A DNA stretch of 64,000 bases from Yponomeuta sedellus (Eukaryota > Arthropoda > Insecta > Lepidoptera > Yponomeutidae). Shown piece after piece: positions 1 to 11,300 of this stretch. Made by a program: the position numbers and the translations under genes. The notes beneath the pieces are model-generated. The model ran no database searches and had not been told where the DNA came from. It saw only the letters and a list, made by a program, of their open reading frames with translations. How positions within the stretch are numbered: position 1 is the stretch's first letter; each line of letters opens with the position of its first letter. The stretch covers positions 3,392,591 to 3,456,590 of the forward strand of contig OW203736.1 in the NCBI GenBank assembly GCA_934045075.1, given 5' to 3'.

Positions 1-1
1 T

Positions 2-310
2 TATTCGATTCCGACTTTCGAAAACAATGGATATATTTATGATTCAAGGTCTGTTGTTTTGTTCGATTGTAAGGAAGACAATCCGGTATTTCTCCTAATT
101 AGTGACATGTTAATCAAGGACAAAGAATTAAAGTCTCTTATCCTTGTATGTTGTGTGTTGCGAATAATTAACTATTGTACACATTTCACCGCATATCATG
201 TTAGCAAAACAAATGAATCCAAATACGTGTCTTTGAACGACTGTTGTGATCAGATGCCAATGCCTCTCCGCTCAGTAGGTGCTAATTTGTATGTGTCATT
301 TTATAAGTAG
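2..310 (+). CDS. 3' end of an unrecognised coding exon
   Basis: The frame is open from base 2 to a TAG at 308-310, so it runs in from outside the window (about 102 residues visible). It contains 'SRSVVLFDCKEDNPVF', an acidic and hydrophobic stretch, a Cys/His-containing middle and 'LRSVGANLYVSFYK' at the end. I do not recognise the family. The layout loosely recalls C-termini of uncharacterised transposon-associated insect proteins, but that is only an impression. No start codon or upstream exon can be judged from here. Confidence 0.4.
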   Translation, partial: YSIPTFENNGYIYDSRSVVLFDCKEDNPVFLLISDMLIKDKELKSLILVCCVLRIINYCTHFTAYHVSKTNESKYVSLNDCCDQMPMPLRSVGANLYVSFYK

Positions 311-1054
311 TAGATGTCAAAGAAAAATCTAAATCACAAAATCTGTATTCTACCTTGTGTGCTACAGAAGTTCTTTAAAGGAACACTATGTTAACAATAT
401 GTTCGGGTAAACAAATTGATGATAGTTATAGATACCAATTACATTTATATACAGAAATGTTGTTTACGAAATGTGCTTTCAAATAAACTCCATGAGAGCT
501 TGGCTTAGAGTTCATTTCATAAGCAATATTCTGCTGCAAATATTGATGGCGTTATTTATTAAAAAAATGTGGTTACGTTTAATGTGTGGTTATGTTTAAT
601 GTGTGGTTACGTGACAATTCAAATTGCCTCCGTGGAAAGAGTATTTTAAGAAACCGTGTTTTTATCAATAAGACTTACACCTTCCTAAATTCTTGTAGGA
701 TGAAACATTTTTATTTAAGGTAATATTGATACTAGTCTTAATTTACTTTTGTGTTACGTTCAAGCATAATTATGTGCGCTCTATGTTTATTATAGGGTAA
801 CAAAAATATATTTTGACCGCCGTTCGATAGAGCACCATACAACCGATACGAAATCCATGAAGATGCGACAAGAATCCACAGATTAGAATGTCCCCATCAA
901 ATTTTTTCCTCTTGTGGATTTTTGTCGCATAGGTTGAATGCGCTCTTATGAATGATGGGCCTAAAAAATATGTTCATTACTCTATAGCTACACATAAATC
1001 TTAAAAGGAAACACAGAAGTGAATTGGGTCAAGATTCAATAGCACCTTCATTTA
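311..1054. other. AT-rich spacer, nothing recognised
   Basis: No coding frame, RNA gene or clear repeat boundary was seen. A short direct repeat, 'TGTGGTTACGT' or 'TGTGGTTATGT', occurs two to three times near 570-612. Confidence 0.5.
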
Positions 1055-1730
1055 GAATATGTTCCATCTTACAACAAGAATTTAACGCTCTTGAGAGAGA
1101 TACTTTCATGCTTGGATGAAAACATTTCTCTTTTAGATAAAGAAACATCATTACTTGAATGGAATATGATCCATCTTACAACGAGAATTCAACACTCTTG
1201 AGAGAGATACTTTCATGCTTGGATGAAAACATTTCTCTTTTAGATAAAGAAACATCATTACTTGAATGGAATATGATCCATCTTACAACGAGAATTCAAC
1301 ACTCTTGAGAGAGATACTTTCATGCTTGGATGAAAACATTTCTCTTTTAGATAAAGAAACATCATTACTTGAATGGAATATGATCCATCTTACAACGAGA
1401 ATTCAACACTCTTGAGAGAGATACTTTCATGCTTGGATGAAAACATTTCTCTTTTAGATAAAGAAACATCATTACTTGAATGGAATATGATCCATCTTAT
1501 AACGAGAATTCAACACTCTTGAGAGAGATACTTTCATGCTTGGATGAAAACATTTCTCTTTTAGATAAAGAAACATCATTACTTGAATGGAATATGATCC
1601 ATCTTATAACGAGAATTCAACACTCTAGAGAGAGATACTTTCATGTTTGGATGAAAACATTTCGCTTTTCGATAAAGAAACATAATTACTTGAAATGAAT
1701 ATGTTCCATCTTACAACCAGAATTTATAAG
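1055..1730. repeat. 107-bp tandem repeat, about 6.3 copies
   Basis: The phrase 'TTTCATGCTTGGATGAAAAC' recurs every 107 bp (starts measured near 1106, 1213, 1320 and 1427). Interior units are almost identical and contain 'ATGATCCATCTTACAACG'. The first and last units are more diverged ('ATGTTCCATC'), as expected when unequal exchange homogenises only the inner units. 107 is not a multiple of three and stops recur, so the open stretch inside the array is not a gene. Confidence 0.9.
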
Positions 1731-1867
1731 TTTTAAAATAAGAGCTTTTCGCTCTTGGGTTGAAACATTTAGGTTTTAAAAAAAGAGTTTTAAATTTCAC
1801 TGGTAGAAATTTAATGCTTTCATTAAAATAGTTTCCCTCTTGAGGCAAAAGCTTTTAAATCTCCTTT

Positions 1868-2086
1868 CAAGATCTTTTCGCATTTCGATATAAGGAAAAC
1901 CGGAAATGTCTTCACCTGAGATATAAATCTGTGTTGAGGCAAAAGCTTTTAGATTTTAAAAGAAAGAACAATTAAATATTGATACAAGACATTATCTCTT
2001 GCGTCAAAAACTATAATACAAAACATTTAAAATCTTAGTCGAAGAATTTCAACGTTTTCCTTATATCGAAATGCGAAAATATCTTG
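1868..2086. repeat. Foldback with 33-bp inverted arms
   Basis: Positions 1868-1900 and 2054-2086 are inverted copies matching at 32 of 33 bases; the core is 'CGCATTTCGATATAAGG'. The 153-bp interior contains the related phrase 'GAGGCAAAAGCTTTTA'. This looks like a small foldback or MITE-like remnant. No target duplication was identified. Confidence 0.6.
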
Positions 2087-2277
2087 ACTCAAGTAAACTT
2101 ATTTGGTTCAAGAATTTTTTTTTTGTGTGCAGGTAGTCGGCCCAGGCAATAATATATAAGCGGGAATCCTGGGCCTGTGCCTTCGAGCGAGAAATTATGC
2201 GATATGTGATACGTATTATAGATGGATACATAATAGATATGAATATACTTTGTAAGCAAGTTTAGGCACAGTTCCTA

Positions 2278-2303
2278 GATAGAGAGAGAGAGAGAGGGAG
2301 AGA
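2278..2303. repeat. (GA)n microsatellite
   Basis: A short run of GA dinucleotides with one interruption. Confidence 0.9.
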
Positions 2304-2512
2304 ACACTTTATTGTACACAAAAAAGAACATTACAAAAAGTTATTACTTAATCTAAGGTGGCGGTCTTATCACTAATAGTGATCTTTTCCAGACAACCTT
2401 TGGATAGACATAGAAGTAATTTTATATAGTAGATTTGTTGATAGGTATAATTTTACTAAGTATAATTTTACTCTGGATTTTTTTTACTGTTCTGCTATCT
2501 ATTGTTTCTCAG

Positions 2513-3708
2513 GACCAACGTACCATACTAGCACAAAAAGACCATAACATTAATTGCTTGCCCAATGAAACTCAAAACCTGATCGATAAATCATTGAGCG
2601 AAACGTGTAAACAAGCAGCCAAAGGCGAAGAATGTGCGCCAAAAGTTTACAAAAGAGGGTTGAAACTTTTAAGGGAGAGTGGATTGGATTTAGCTTCAAG
2701 TGTTCCCGTACCTACATTCGATCAAAAAAAATCTTCAATTTATAGAAAAAGAAATAAGGAAGCTGATGTACAAAAAATATGTAGGCAAACTTTAGACGAA
2801 GTTGAAATACCTGCTGCCTTTCGACAGTTTGTCATAGCGGATTATAACGATGGAGAGATCAGGATAATAGTGTTTTGCACTCAGGAGCAAAAGGAGCAAA
2901 TGAAACAAATCAAGCATTTTTTTGTAGATGGAACATTCAAATGCTGCCCACAGCCCTTTTCACAAGTATACTCCATTCACGGCGACTCAGGAAGCACTAG
3001 CACAAAAACAACTGTACTACCGTTACTATATGCATTTATGTCGCACAAATCTGTAAAAGCGTACAGTATATTGTGGGATTTGATACATTCTCAAATTCCT
3101 GAATGGACACCGCAGAAAGTTAATATGGACTTTGAAGAGGCTGCAATATTGGCATTACTTCAATTTCATCATGGTGTACAAATTAACGGCTGTCATTATC
3201 ACTATACGAATTGTTTATGGCGTAAAGCAAAACAATTGCAAATTAACTTGAAAAAAAATAAGCTCAACAGAAGAATAATTTCTCTTTGCTGCAACTTAGC
3301 CCATTTACCCATTGAAAAAATTAACGAAGGTTGGGATTATATAAAAACACAAATACCAGAGGATCCCAAGTTCCAAAAATTTCAAACTTATTTTGAAAGT
3401 TTTTGGATGAAAGAAAAGCTGCAGAATATATGGTGCGTATTTGGTGAGCGCCATCGGACGAATAATACAGTTGAAGGGTGGCATCATGGCATCAATAAGG
3501 ACGTTCCTAAAAATGAAACAAACATATTGATGGCGCTCAATATTTTGTTTGAAGATGCCAATATGTCAAATTTTCATTTAAGTCAGATTAAAAGCTATTC
3601 CAACAGCCCAAAAAGAAAACGACAGAGCCATTTCATTATTCATGATGATTTTGTAAGAGATACGCAGTTGGAGTTGATAAGTGGAGAGATAAACGTAAAA
3701 CATTTCTT
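2513..3708 (+). pseudogene. MULE-type transposase (older element), interrupted at its 3' end
   Basis: The exon begins after a TTTCTCAG acceptor at 2511-2512, in the same phase-0 position as the intron of the related MULE at 46.2 kb. MULE DDE signatures follow in order: 'FVDGTFK' (first Asp, about 2923), 'NMDFEEA' (second Asp, about 3124), the 'CHYHY' Cys/His motif (about 3192) and 'NTVEGWH' (Glu, about 3466). A FLYWCH-type first exon was not found upstream. The frame is uninterrupted until 3708, where the TIR of another MULE begins, so the last 20 or so residues of the open frame are TIR sequence and not transposase. It would mobilise its own family by cut-and-paste. Sequence divergence from the MULE at 46 kb is high, so this is a distinct, older family. 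Confidence 0.8.
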
Positions 3709-5535
3709 CATTCCGGACTCGTGTCTCCCCTGGTATCTCCCCTTGGGGAGCCATCAGGATTTTCTTAGTCCTCGTGTCTCCCTCACGTAGGGGAGACATC
3801 AGACCTTGCTTTTTAATAATATTTTAAGTACTCGTGAATCCCCCATCCTGACGCCTCCACCCACCAGACTAAGATAGTCTTTATCTCTTACCCATACATT
3901 TGATCCTAATAATTATTTTTGGATTCCTATTCATTAAAAAATACCTCTTGTCGGCTTATGTTTTCCTGGTAGTTATGATAACTGGTTCAGCTCTCTTTAC
4001 CAAGGAATAGGTAGGTACGTGAGGCACTTGCGAAATTTTCGCGAGTGTTAAAACATAAGAAGGTAAAAAAACTTGGAATATTTTTTACAACATTTCTAAA
4101 ATTTCCACATTTCTTGAAAATGTCTTCACCTCTTACAAATTTATGTTGTCCTGGTACTTTTCACTAATTCCATTTTACAACATTTATCGAATTAATTGAT
4201 TACTATGTATACCCAGTGGGATAGTCCGGTGGGTGGAGGGGTTCCCTTATCAAGTGTAGTAATACTGGCCACTCGTAGATTAAGTACCTATTTATGCCCG
4301 ATATCTGTGTGTCAATGTCAAGTTTGTCATTTTATAATAGATATTGTAATTAAATTCCATATTGCAGTCATACAGGTTTTCACTAAAAAATGGCTATAAA
4401 TTTGCATTTCGTACACAGAAAGGGTGGGAAAGTTTTGATTTATGAAGGGTACCAATATACTAAACATAAACATTATAACAATAATGAAGAAAGATGGGTT
4501 TGCTGCAACAAAAAGAAGTACAAATGCTCAGGAGCTGTTACTATAAACGTAAGTAGCTTTTTGTCTTATCCGATAAAATTTTCCAGTTTGCCAGTAAATT
4601 CCACTCATTAATAAATTATTTTTAGGATAGCCAAGTTTTAAAATCAACGGAACCCAAGACGGGTATCCAAGAATGCTTGCCAAACGAAGCACGAAATGAT
4701 GTTGCGTTGAAATTAGAGGAAATTAAACATAAAGCCGCCTCTAGTACTGACATACCTGTAAAAAAAAATTATGATGATCTGATGACACCATTGTATGATC
4801 AGGGTATCAATATATTAACGAAAATACCCTCATACAACAGTTCCAAAACTGCAATTTATACGAAGCGTAAAACTGAACTAGGTGTCAGCAAGTTGATTTA
4901 TAACAATATAGCTGAAGTACAGATCCCAAAAAAATATCAACCATTAATATTAGGTGACTACAAAACCGAAAATAGGAGAATCATAATATTTTGCTCAAAA
5001 GACGGAAAACGGCTTTTGCCCGTACTCAAAGAGATTTTTGTCGACGCTACTTTTAAAAGCGTCCCTCGCCCCTAAATAAAGTTGGATAAAGGTATCCAAC
5101 TACTGACATTACACGGTGACCTAGGGAGCACCCCAGAAACAAAGAATATTGTACCTCTTGTACATGTTCTGATGAGCGATAAGACTGAGGAATCCTATTT
5201 CATTGTATACGACATCATAAAGGCAAATATCCCCGATTGGCCGCCTGATAAATGTCATGCCGACTTCGAAATGGGTTTAACTAATCCGTTAAAAGTTTTT
5301 TTTTCCAAATATTATTTTGGCAAGATGTCACTATCATTTCATTGTTTGTGGAGGAAGGCGAAGACTTTAAAGCTTAAATCTAAACTACATCGACGGATCG
5401 TTGGTTTGTGTGCAGTTCTTCCATTAGTACCACGTGATAAAGTCTTAGAGGGATACCAATACATTAAAGACCAGTGTGAAGTATTAAATGAAATGAAATT
5501 AAAGTCATTTCTTTCATATATGCAGAAGACGTGGT
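3709..5535 (+). mobile_element. FLYWCH-type MULE, copy 1 (3'-truncated)
   Basis: It begins with 'CATTCCGGACTCGTGTCTCC', identical to the ends of the complete MULE at 41731-47965, and matches that copy nearly base for base. It has inserted into the C-terminal codons of the 2513-3708 transposase; the bases just outside are CATTTCTT. The copy breaks off at about 5535, where the large foldback starts, so the right TIR and right target duplication are missing. It lacks the Tigger-like insertion present in copy 2 and therefore shows the empty site 'CATTTTATAATAGATATTG' (about 4331-4349). Confidence 0.85.
4390..5535 (+). pseudogene. FLYWCH/MULE transposase, copy 1, broken
   Basis: Exon 1 (4390-4548) encodes a FLYWCH-type zinc finger: 'GGKVLIYEGYQY', 'WVCCNKKKYKCSGAV'. 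A GTAAGT...TTTAG intron (4549-4625, phase 0) leads to the MULE catalytic exon at 4626, with 'FVDATFKSV' and 'HADFEMG'. Relative to copy 2 it carries an extra 20-bp insertion at about 5074-5095 with stops, an extra T in the T-run near 5300, and the same frameshift at the 'CHYH' motif. Everything after the 'QKTWLK' region is missing, including the catalytic Glu. Not functional. Confidence 0.85.
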
Positions 5536-5989
5536 TAAAAAAAAATATTTAAAAAAATAAAAGAACCCGACTGCAGTGATAAATCAACTGAAAGGGAAAA
5601 AATAAGATAACTTTATTTTCAAATGCTAATGTCGAATCAGAAGAGTTCATGCTGCTTTACTTGAGGGACCGAATAATATAACTTTATAAGCATTATTTGC
5701 TCAAACTGTTGCATTTATTATTTTATATAAAATGTTGCAGTCGGGACCCATTACTGTTTGTTTAAAGTCCTCTTATGGGTCCCGACTGCATCATTTTATA
5801 TAAAATAATAAATGCAACAGTTTGAGCAAATAATGCTTATAAAGTTATATTATTTGGTCCCTCAAGTAAAGCAGCAGGAACTCTTCTGATTCGACATTAG
5901 CATTTGAAAATAAAGTTATCTTATTTTTTCCCTTTCAGTTGATTTATCACTGCAGTCGGGTTCTTTTATTTTTTTAAATATTTTTTTTA
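5536..5989. repeat. 454-bp foldback, about 215-bp arms
   Basis: The left arm (about 5536-5751) and right arm (5775-5989) are reverse complements with about three substitutions, around a 23-bp centre. Each arm itself starts and ends with short inverted words ('GAACCCGACTGCAG' outside, 'TGCAGTCGGGACCC' inside), so it reads as two head-to-head copies of a roughly 200-bp MITE. It truncates MULE copy 1. Near-identity of the arms suggests a recent inverted duplication or active homogenisation. Confidence 0.85.
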
Positions 5990-6414
5990 TTTTTGACCTT
6001 TTAGTGACTCAGTAAAACGATAAAATTTAAAGGTCCATCTGTTCTGTTTACATGCATTAAATCGTTATATTATTTTATGTCCTAAATGAATTTTAGTTTA
6101 TTGCTTTATTTTCTTTTGTTCGACAATGGACATGTCTCGGCAAATCATAAATATTTTTACTGATATACTTGTTTGATATAGTCATAGGTACCACCTGCCT
6201 GCATTAAAAATTTATATCGTACGATATTTTTTAGCTAGTATAATGAATATGGTCTAATGGTGTTAAACTATCTAGAATATTTGCAAAGGAAACGACAGAT
6301 TTTTTTCTTTATTATCCTTACATAAATTGTCTGTTTTTTATGTAGCCTAAAAACGCTCCACTGCACCTAGTTATTTAATGTTAACGATTGAAGGTGGGGA
6401 CTGGAATAGTCACG
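5990..6414. other. AT-rich spacer, nothing recognised
   Basis: No open frame or repeat border that I can support. Confidence 0.4.
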
Positions 6415-6850
6415 AATTATCTCTTCGACCTGAACGGCGCTCAGCTTTCGACATCTCCAGAGTAGAATTCTTCGTGCTTGCATTGCTGGGCCCAGTCTTC
6501 GGTCTCGCTAATTACTTAGAATAAGGACTTTTAAATGGGAACATAAATGGTCTGAGCCTTCAGCCGCGGCCTGTACAAAGGCGCGACAGGCGTCCTAACA
6601 GCAACTTTAAGTAAATGTCGCGGCCTTCGGCCGCGCTAATAGTCTCTCCATTTGGCATCAGCTTAAATAGAGCTCAGCATTTGGAATCGCCGTGGGAGTA
6701 TTCCTCTAGCCCGCTTCACAGCCTTCGGCCGTGCCGCGACCTGTATTGAGCTCGGCCTTCAACCTCGTCGCGGCAAGTTTCCTCGCACCCGCATGATGGG
6801 GCTCGGCCTTCGGCCTGGCGTAGTTATTTAGAGGTGTGGCATGGGCGTGG
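6415..6850. other. GC-rich island with repeated GGCCTTCGGCC palindromes
   Basis: The composition changes abruptly to GC-rich. Imperfect palindromes around CTTCGG recur: 6493-6507 (GTCTTCGGTC), 6619-6635 (CGCGGCCTTCGGCCGCG, perfect), 6719-6733 (GCCTTCGGCCG) and 6801-6820 (GGCCTTCGGCC). Half-forms occur near 6559 and 6750. No coding frame follows. It may be part of an unidentified transposon end or a satellite fragment; a related but shorter patch lies at about 11735-11840. Confidence 0.6.
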
Positions 6851-7059
6851 AGACATACAAAATCTTGGTTTTCTGAATGCCAAAATATTACCGGTATTAA
6901 AATGAAACTATAACAAATTCATCTTGAGGTGGCCCCCTAAAGCCTTGAAAAATTTTACTGAATATTTAGGTGTAGATAAGCAATCTTTGGTCTCACAAGT
7001 GAACAGGAAACCTAACACAAAATCATAATCTTATTTTCGGAGGAAACGAGATAAAATTC

Positions 7060-7715
7060 ATGGGTGAAATTTTTAGCCTCTAAATAGGTTTTTAAATTTG
7101 TTCCTTAGCACGGGTTAGTGCATTAAAAATAAAAATAGTGTAATCATGTGAGTACAGTGATATCGTTCCGATGTTAAACCTAACTGCAAAGTAGGTAGTC
7201 GGGGCTGTAAGTAATGCAATTTGCTTAAGTCAGATGTCGCTGCCTGTACGTAATACAGAGAATATTGTAAAGAGGTTCGAAATTTCACTGATGCCGTGAG
7301 TCGCCCATTGGCTCAATTGGTAGAGCGCTGGTACGGATAGCCAGAGGTTGCGGGTTTGAATCCCGGCATGGGTGAAATTTTTAGCCTCTAAATAGGTTTT
7401 TAAATTTGTTCCTTAGCACGGGTTAGTGCATTAAAAATAAAAATAGTGTAATCATGTGGGTACAGTGATATCGTTCCGATGTTAAACCTAACTGCAAAGT
7501 AGGTAGTCGGGGCTGTAAGTAATGCAATTTGCTTAAGTCAGATGTCGCTGCCTGTACGTAATACAGAGAATATTGTAAAGAGGTTCGAAATTTCACTGAT
7601 GCCGTGAGTCGCCCTTTGGCTCAATTGGTAGAGCGCTGGTACGGATAGCCAGAGGTTGCGGGTTCGAATCCCGGCATGGGTGAAATTTTTAGCCTCTAAA
7701 TAGGTTTTTAAATTA
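7060..7715 (+). repeat. Tandem dimer of a 308-bp tRNA-derived SINE with 12-bp TSD
   Basis: The phrase 'TGGGTGAAATTTTTAGCC' recurs at 7061, 7369 and 7677, giving an exact 308-bp period. Each unit has a tRNA-like head (7303-7374 and 7611-7682) with an A-box-like TGGCTCAATTGG and a B box (GGTTCGAATCC in the second, one change in the first). The anticodon stem is CTGGT/GCCAG with loop ACGGATA, whose base before the anticodon is C instead of T, so this is a SINE promoter and not a normal tRNA gene. The whole dimer is flanked by GAGATAAAATTC at 7048-7059 and 7716-7727, so it inserted as one unit. Confidence 0.85.
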
Positions 7716-7727
7716 GAGATAAAATTC

Positions 7728-8333
7728 GTTAAGATGAATAGAGCTAGAATTTTTTAAAATTTCATAGGTCCTACGATACGAGGTCACGGAGGATCCGTCT
7801 TCGGTTACTAGTGAGAGCGTTCAAATATTTTTTTATCATTTATTGTTTCTTCTTTGAACCCAGCTTGTCTGACTATGACCGCACAGGGGAAAAGAAGTTA
7901 CATGCTACACTTTATATATTTTGTTCAGTTAGTTTTGGTCTAAGTGTCAGTAGGAAATTAATATCAGTGTTAAGAAATTAATTATTTTTTCTCAAACATG
8001 CTCGGAAATGTTTGTGTTATTACCATGAAATAAAGCCACAAAGTTTCTCTTTTATGGCTCCCGCTTCACTTTACTGGCCTAAGCCAGTAAAGTAAGTATG
8101 AAAATCCATTACCGTCCGCTGCTCTAACTTTTTAAATTTACTTACTAAAATTAAACTGACCAAGGAAAAATTACATACAGCCAACCACCTACTAAGTTAT
8201 GTAAGCATACTTAGATTAACAAAAAAAACAGTCTATGGTATTGGTTTTTGTGCGGTTAAACATGGTGCTCAAATATGTTAGTGTATTTAAAAAAATAAAA
8301 AAGGCGGCAAACTAAAGTATTATTTCTTAATTA
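7728..8333. other. AT-rich spacer with one small inverted repeat
   Basis: No gene is visible. A short hairpin 'CTTTACTGG..CCAGTAAAG' lies at about 8074-8096. Confidence 0.45.
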
Positions 8334-11300
8334 AGGTAAAGTCACTAATGCCAGACAGTGACCTAATGGATGACACCTACGAAAAAAGTTGTTGTATTAA
8401 AGTCAATTTTAGTAAAATGACTCTTATTTCGATATCGTAGAACACCTAGCACCATCTATGAATTGTTCTCAAAAACTCCCAACAGTTTCTAAACGACATT
8501 GCAAAATGGCATCAGTCGTTGTCAATCATGTAGCTGAGTGTGCACGCGTTCCGCCATTTCTAATTTTTTAGGTTAAGGACGTCGAAATTTGAAGGTGAGT
8601 TTTTAATCGATATTTATTAAAAAATACTTTTTACTGTTTTGTCAACGGATCAATAATAAGTTGGGATAGTGATAAATGTGCTTTTCTTGTGTTTGCTATT
8701 AATATTTTTTCTGACAAATTTTGATGTCTGCTATTAGTTCTAAAACTAATGAATATCCAATAGATGACAGGCATGTCTTCCATTGGTGTTTCAAGATATT
8801 AACTCATATATTCGGTTTGGCACGATTTTGAACTCTGTTCCCAACGAAAAGATTACTGTAGAGATATAAGCAATTTTGGATCACTTTAACTAAAAGTAGA
8901 CATGGTGTCTAATATTGGGGTATACATGATGTCAATTATTGGTTCTATTGTTCCAGACTGATAATTATGCCACCAATAAAAGGACAGATGTTTCGGTACT
9001 CTGAGGCTGAAATGGACGCCGCTATTCAGGAATGCAAAAGAGGAGTTCCGACATCCACTGCGGCAAAAAAATTTGGGGTACCTAGGGTAACTCTGTTGAA
9101 TAAAGTAAAGGGTAAGACACCAATGAAACGAAAAATGGAAAGAACATGCTACATCTCGGATGATACTGAAGCTTTGCTTGTAAAGTGGGCTAAAGCAATG
9201 GTGAAACAAGGATTTTCAATAGGCAAAGATAATTTACAAGATAGTGTGAAAAAAATTGTTGACGATTTGAATTTAGAAACTCCGTTTAAAGATGGGAGGC
9301 CTGGTAAAAGATGGTACAGCAGCTTTTTAAAACGACATCCAGAGCTTATCCCTAGACAGCCTCAAAATTTAACTTCGTCCAGAGTTTCCGTCACAAAGGC
9401 ACAGATAAAGAATTGGTTCGAAGAAGTCAGCACCTATCTTGAAGAAAACCATTATGCAAATATTTTGGCTGAACCTCATCGAATTTTTAATATGGATGAG
9501 ACTGCATTTTTTTTGAACCCGAAAGGGAACAAGGTACTAGCAGCTAAAGGCGAAAAATCGGTGTATCAGCAAGTTAACTCAGACGAAAAAGAATGTTTCA
9601 CAGTTCTTTTGGGTGGTAATGCTGCTGGTCAAGTTCTACCACCCATGGTTATTTTTAAGTATTTAAGAATACCAAGAGAATTGAGCTTGTCTATTCCTGT
9701 AACTTGGGGCATTGGACGGTCCGACAGTGGTTGGATGACGATGGAGACATTTTATGAATATATCTGCAATATATTTGATAAATGGTTGAATGACAATGGT
9801 ATTCAAAAACCAGTCATACTTTTTATGGATGGGCACACATCACATATGTCATTCCACGTGAGCAAGTTTTGTTCGGAAAATGGGATAATCCTAATTGCTC
9901 TCTTTCCTAATGCCACCCATCTCTTACAGCCCATGGATGTAGCTATTTTCAGAAGCTTAAAGGGCTCCTGGAAATCTGCTGTGCAGGCTTGGCGTTTAGA
10001 ACACATTGATTCCCCCATTTTGAGAAAAGTTCATTTTGGTCCTTTGCTAAACAAAGTACTGAAAGACACATTATCACCTGAAATGTTTCAAAACGGGTTT
10101 CGTAAGTGTGGACTCTCACCCTGGAATCCTGATGAAGTGTGTTGTGCATCAGATGAATCACCAATTGATGAATTCATGGCATTACAAAAAATGGCAAAAA
10201 TTAAAGAAATGGAACTGGGCCTTAAATTCCTGGACAAATATATTGCTTCAGAAAAAATTGACGAAAATATTGGATTGTTTTCATTTTATAAGAAAATTGA
10301 AGACCTACTAACAAAAACTAAAGAAGATTTACCACCAACTGAAAATCTCTCCACCTTGAATAATTCTTTAACAGAACAAGGTAGTACAACTCAAATATTA
10401 CCACCGCTTAATACAGTTCCGAGTAGCGATCAATTAACAATGCCATCCACATCACAAGTTGCAACTTTGGATTTTCCGTTCCAATATTTACCTCAAAATG
10501 AAGACCCTAAAACTCCCTGCAAAGAAGTTCAAGAAAACACGACTCAAAATCTCGAAGGCACAATAAATACAGGATCATCGATACCAAGTCATCAAAGGCC
10601 ACAAGAAATTTTTACAAATAATTGCAATAATATGGTAATACCTAGTCCATTTAAAAGAGCATTGTTTTGGCCAACCCCTAAACAAAACACAAAAGGAAGA
10701 AAGAAAGAAAAAGTGCCATCTGTTGTATCATCTTTAGCATGGCAAAGATACCATGAAAGTAAAGAGAAGAAAAAGACTGAATTAGAAGATGAGAAAAAGA
10801 GAAAAGCTGAGGAAAGGAAGAAAAAGAAAGAAGAGACTGAAAAAGCACGGAAACTTAAGACTGATAAGAGGTTATTAAAGAAAGGCAAAAATATAATAAA
10901 AAACAAGCCTAAAAAGACTGACTATAATAGCTCAACCACTGAAGAAGAATGGGAGGAATCTGGAGACAGCGCGAATGATATTTCTGATGAAGCCACTGAT
11001 GACGAAAATGAAGAAGGAAGAAATGAGGAAAAAATAAATGAGAAAGAAAGAAATGAGGAAGAAAGTAGAATTAAGCAAGGTGACTATGTTATTGTTAAGT
11101 TTCCTGGCAAAAAGAGATATTACAAATATGTTTGTATCATACAAAAAGTAACTAAAACAGAAATTGAAGTTATGGCAATGGTAGCATGTGATGAATCTAA
11201 ATCAGTTTTCAAAATGATAGGGATATTAGTGCTATAACTGAATCTCAAATAATTAAAGTTCTTGACGTACCAAATATGATTATAACTGGCGACAGAATTA

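Noticed and set aside
1480..1698. A 72-codon open frame in the tandem repeat
   Set aside because: The period is not a multiple of three and the frame exists only because of local substitutions.
1055..1730. A CRISPR-like array
   Set aside because: Repeats are contiguous 107-bp units without unique spacers, in a eukaryotic genome.
3709..3790. The 'PWYLPLGSHQDFLSPRVS' tail as a real protein domain
   Set aside because: It is the TIR of the inserted MULE read in frame; the same bases at 41731 and 47965 are clearly element ends.
7303..7374. A tRNA gene (cloverleaf-like, GGA at the anticodon position)
   Set aside because: The base before the anticodon is C, the acceptor stem has mismatches, and the sequence sits in a repeated unit with a target duplication. 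It is a SINE head.
10592..11144. Minus-strand frames opposite the Tigger-like transposase
   Set aside because: Phe/Ser/Leu-rich shadows of the Lys/Glu-rich coding strand. The same applies at 44695-45297, 49959-50417 and 50610-50927.
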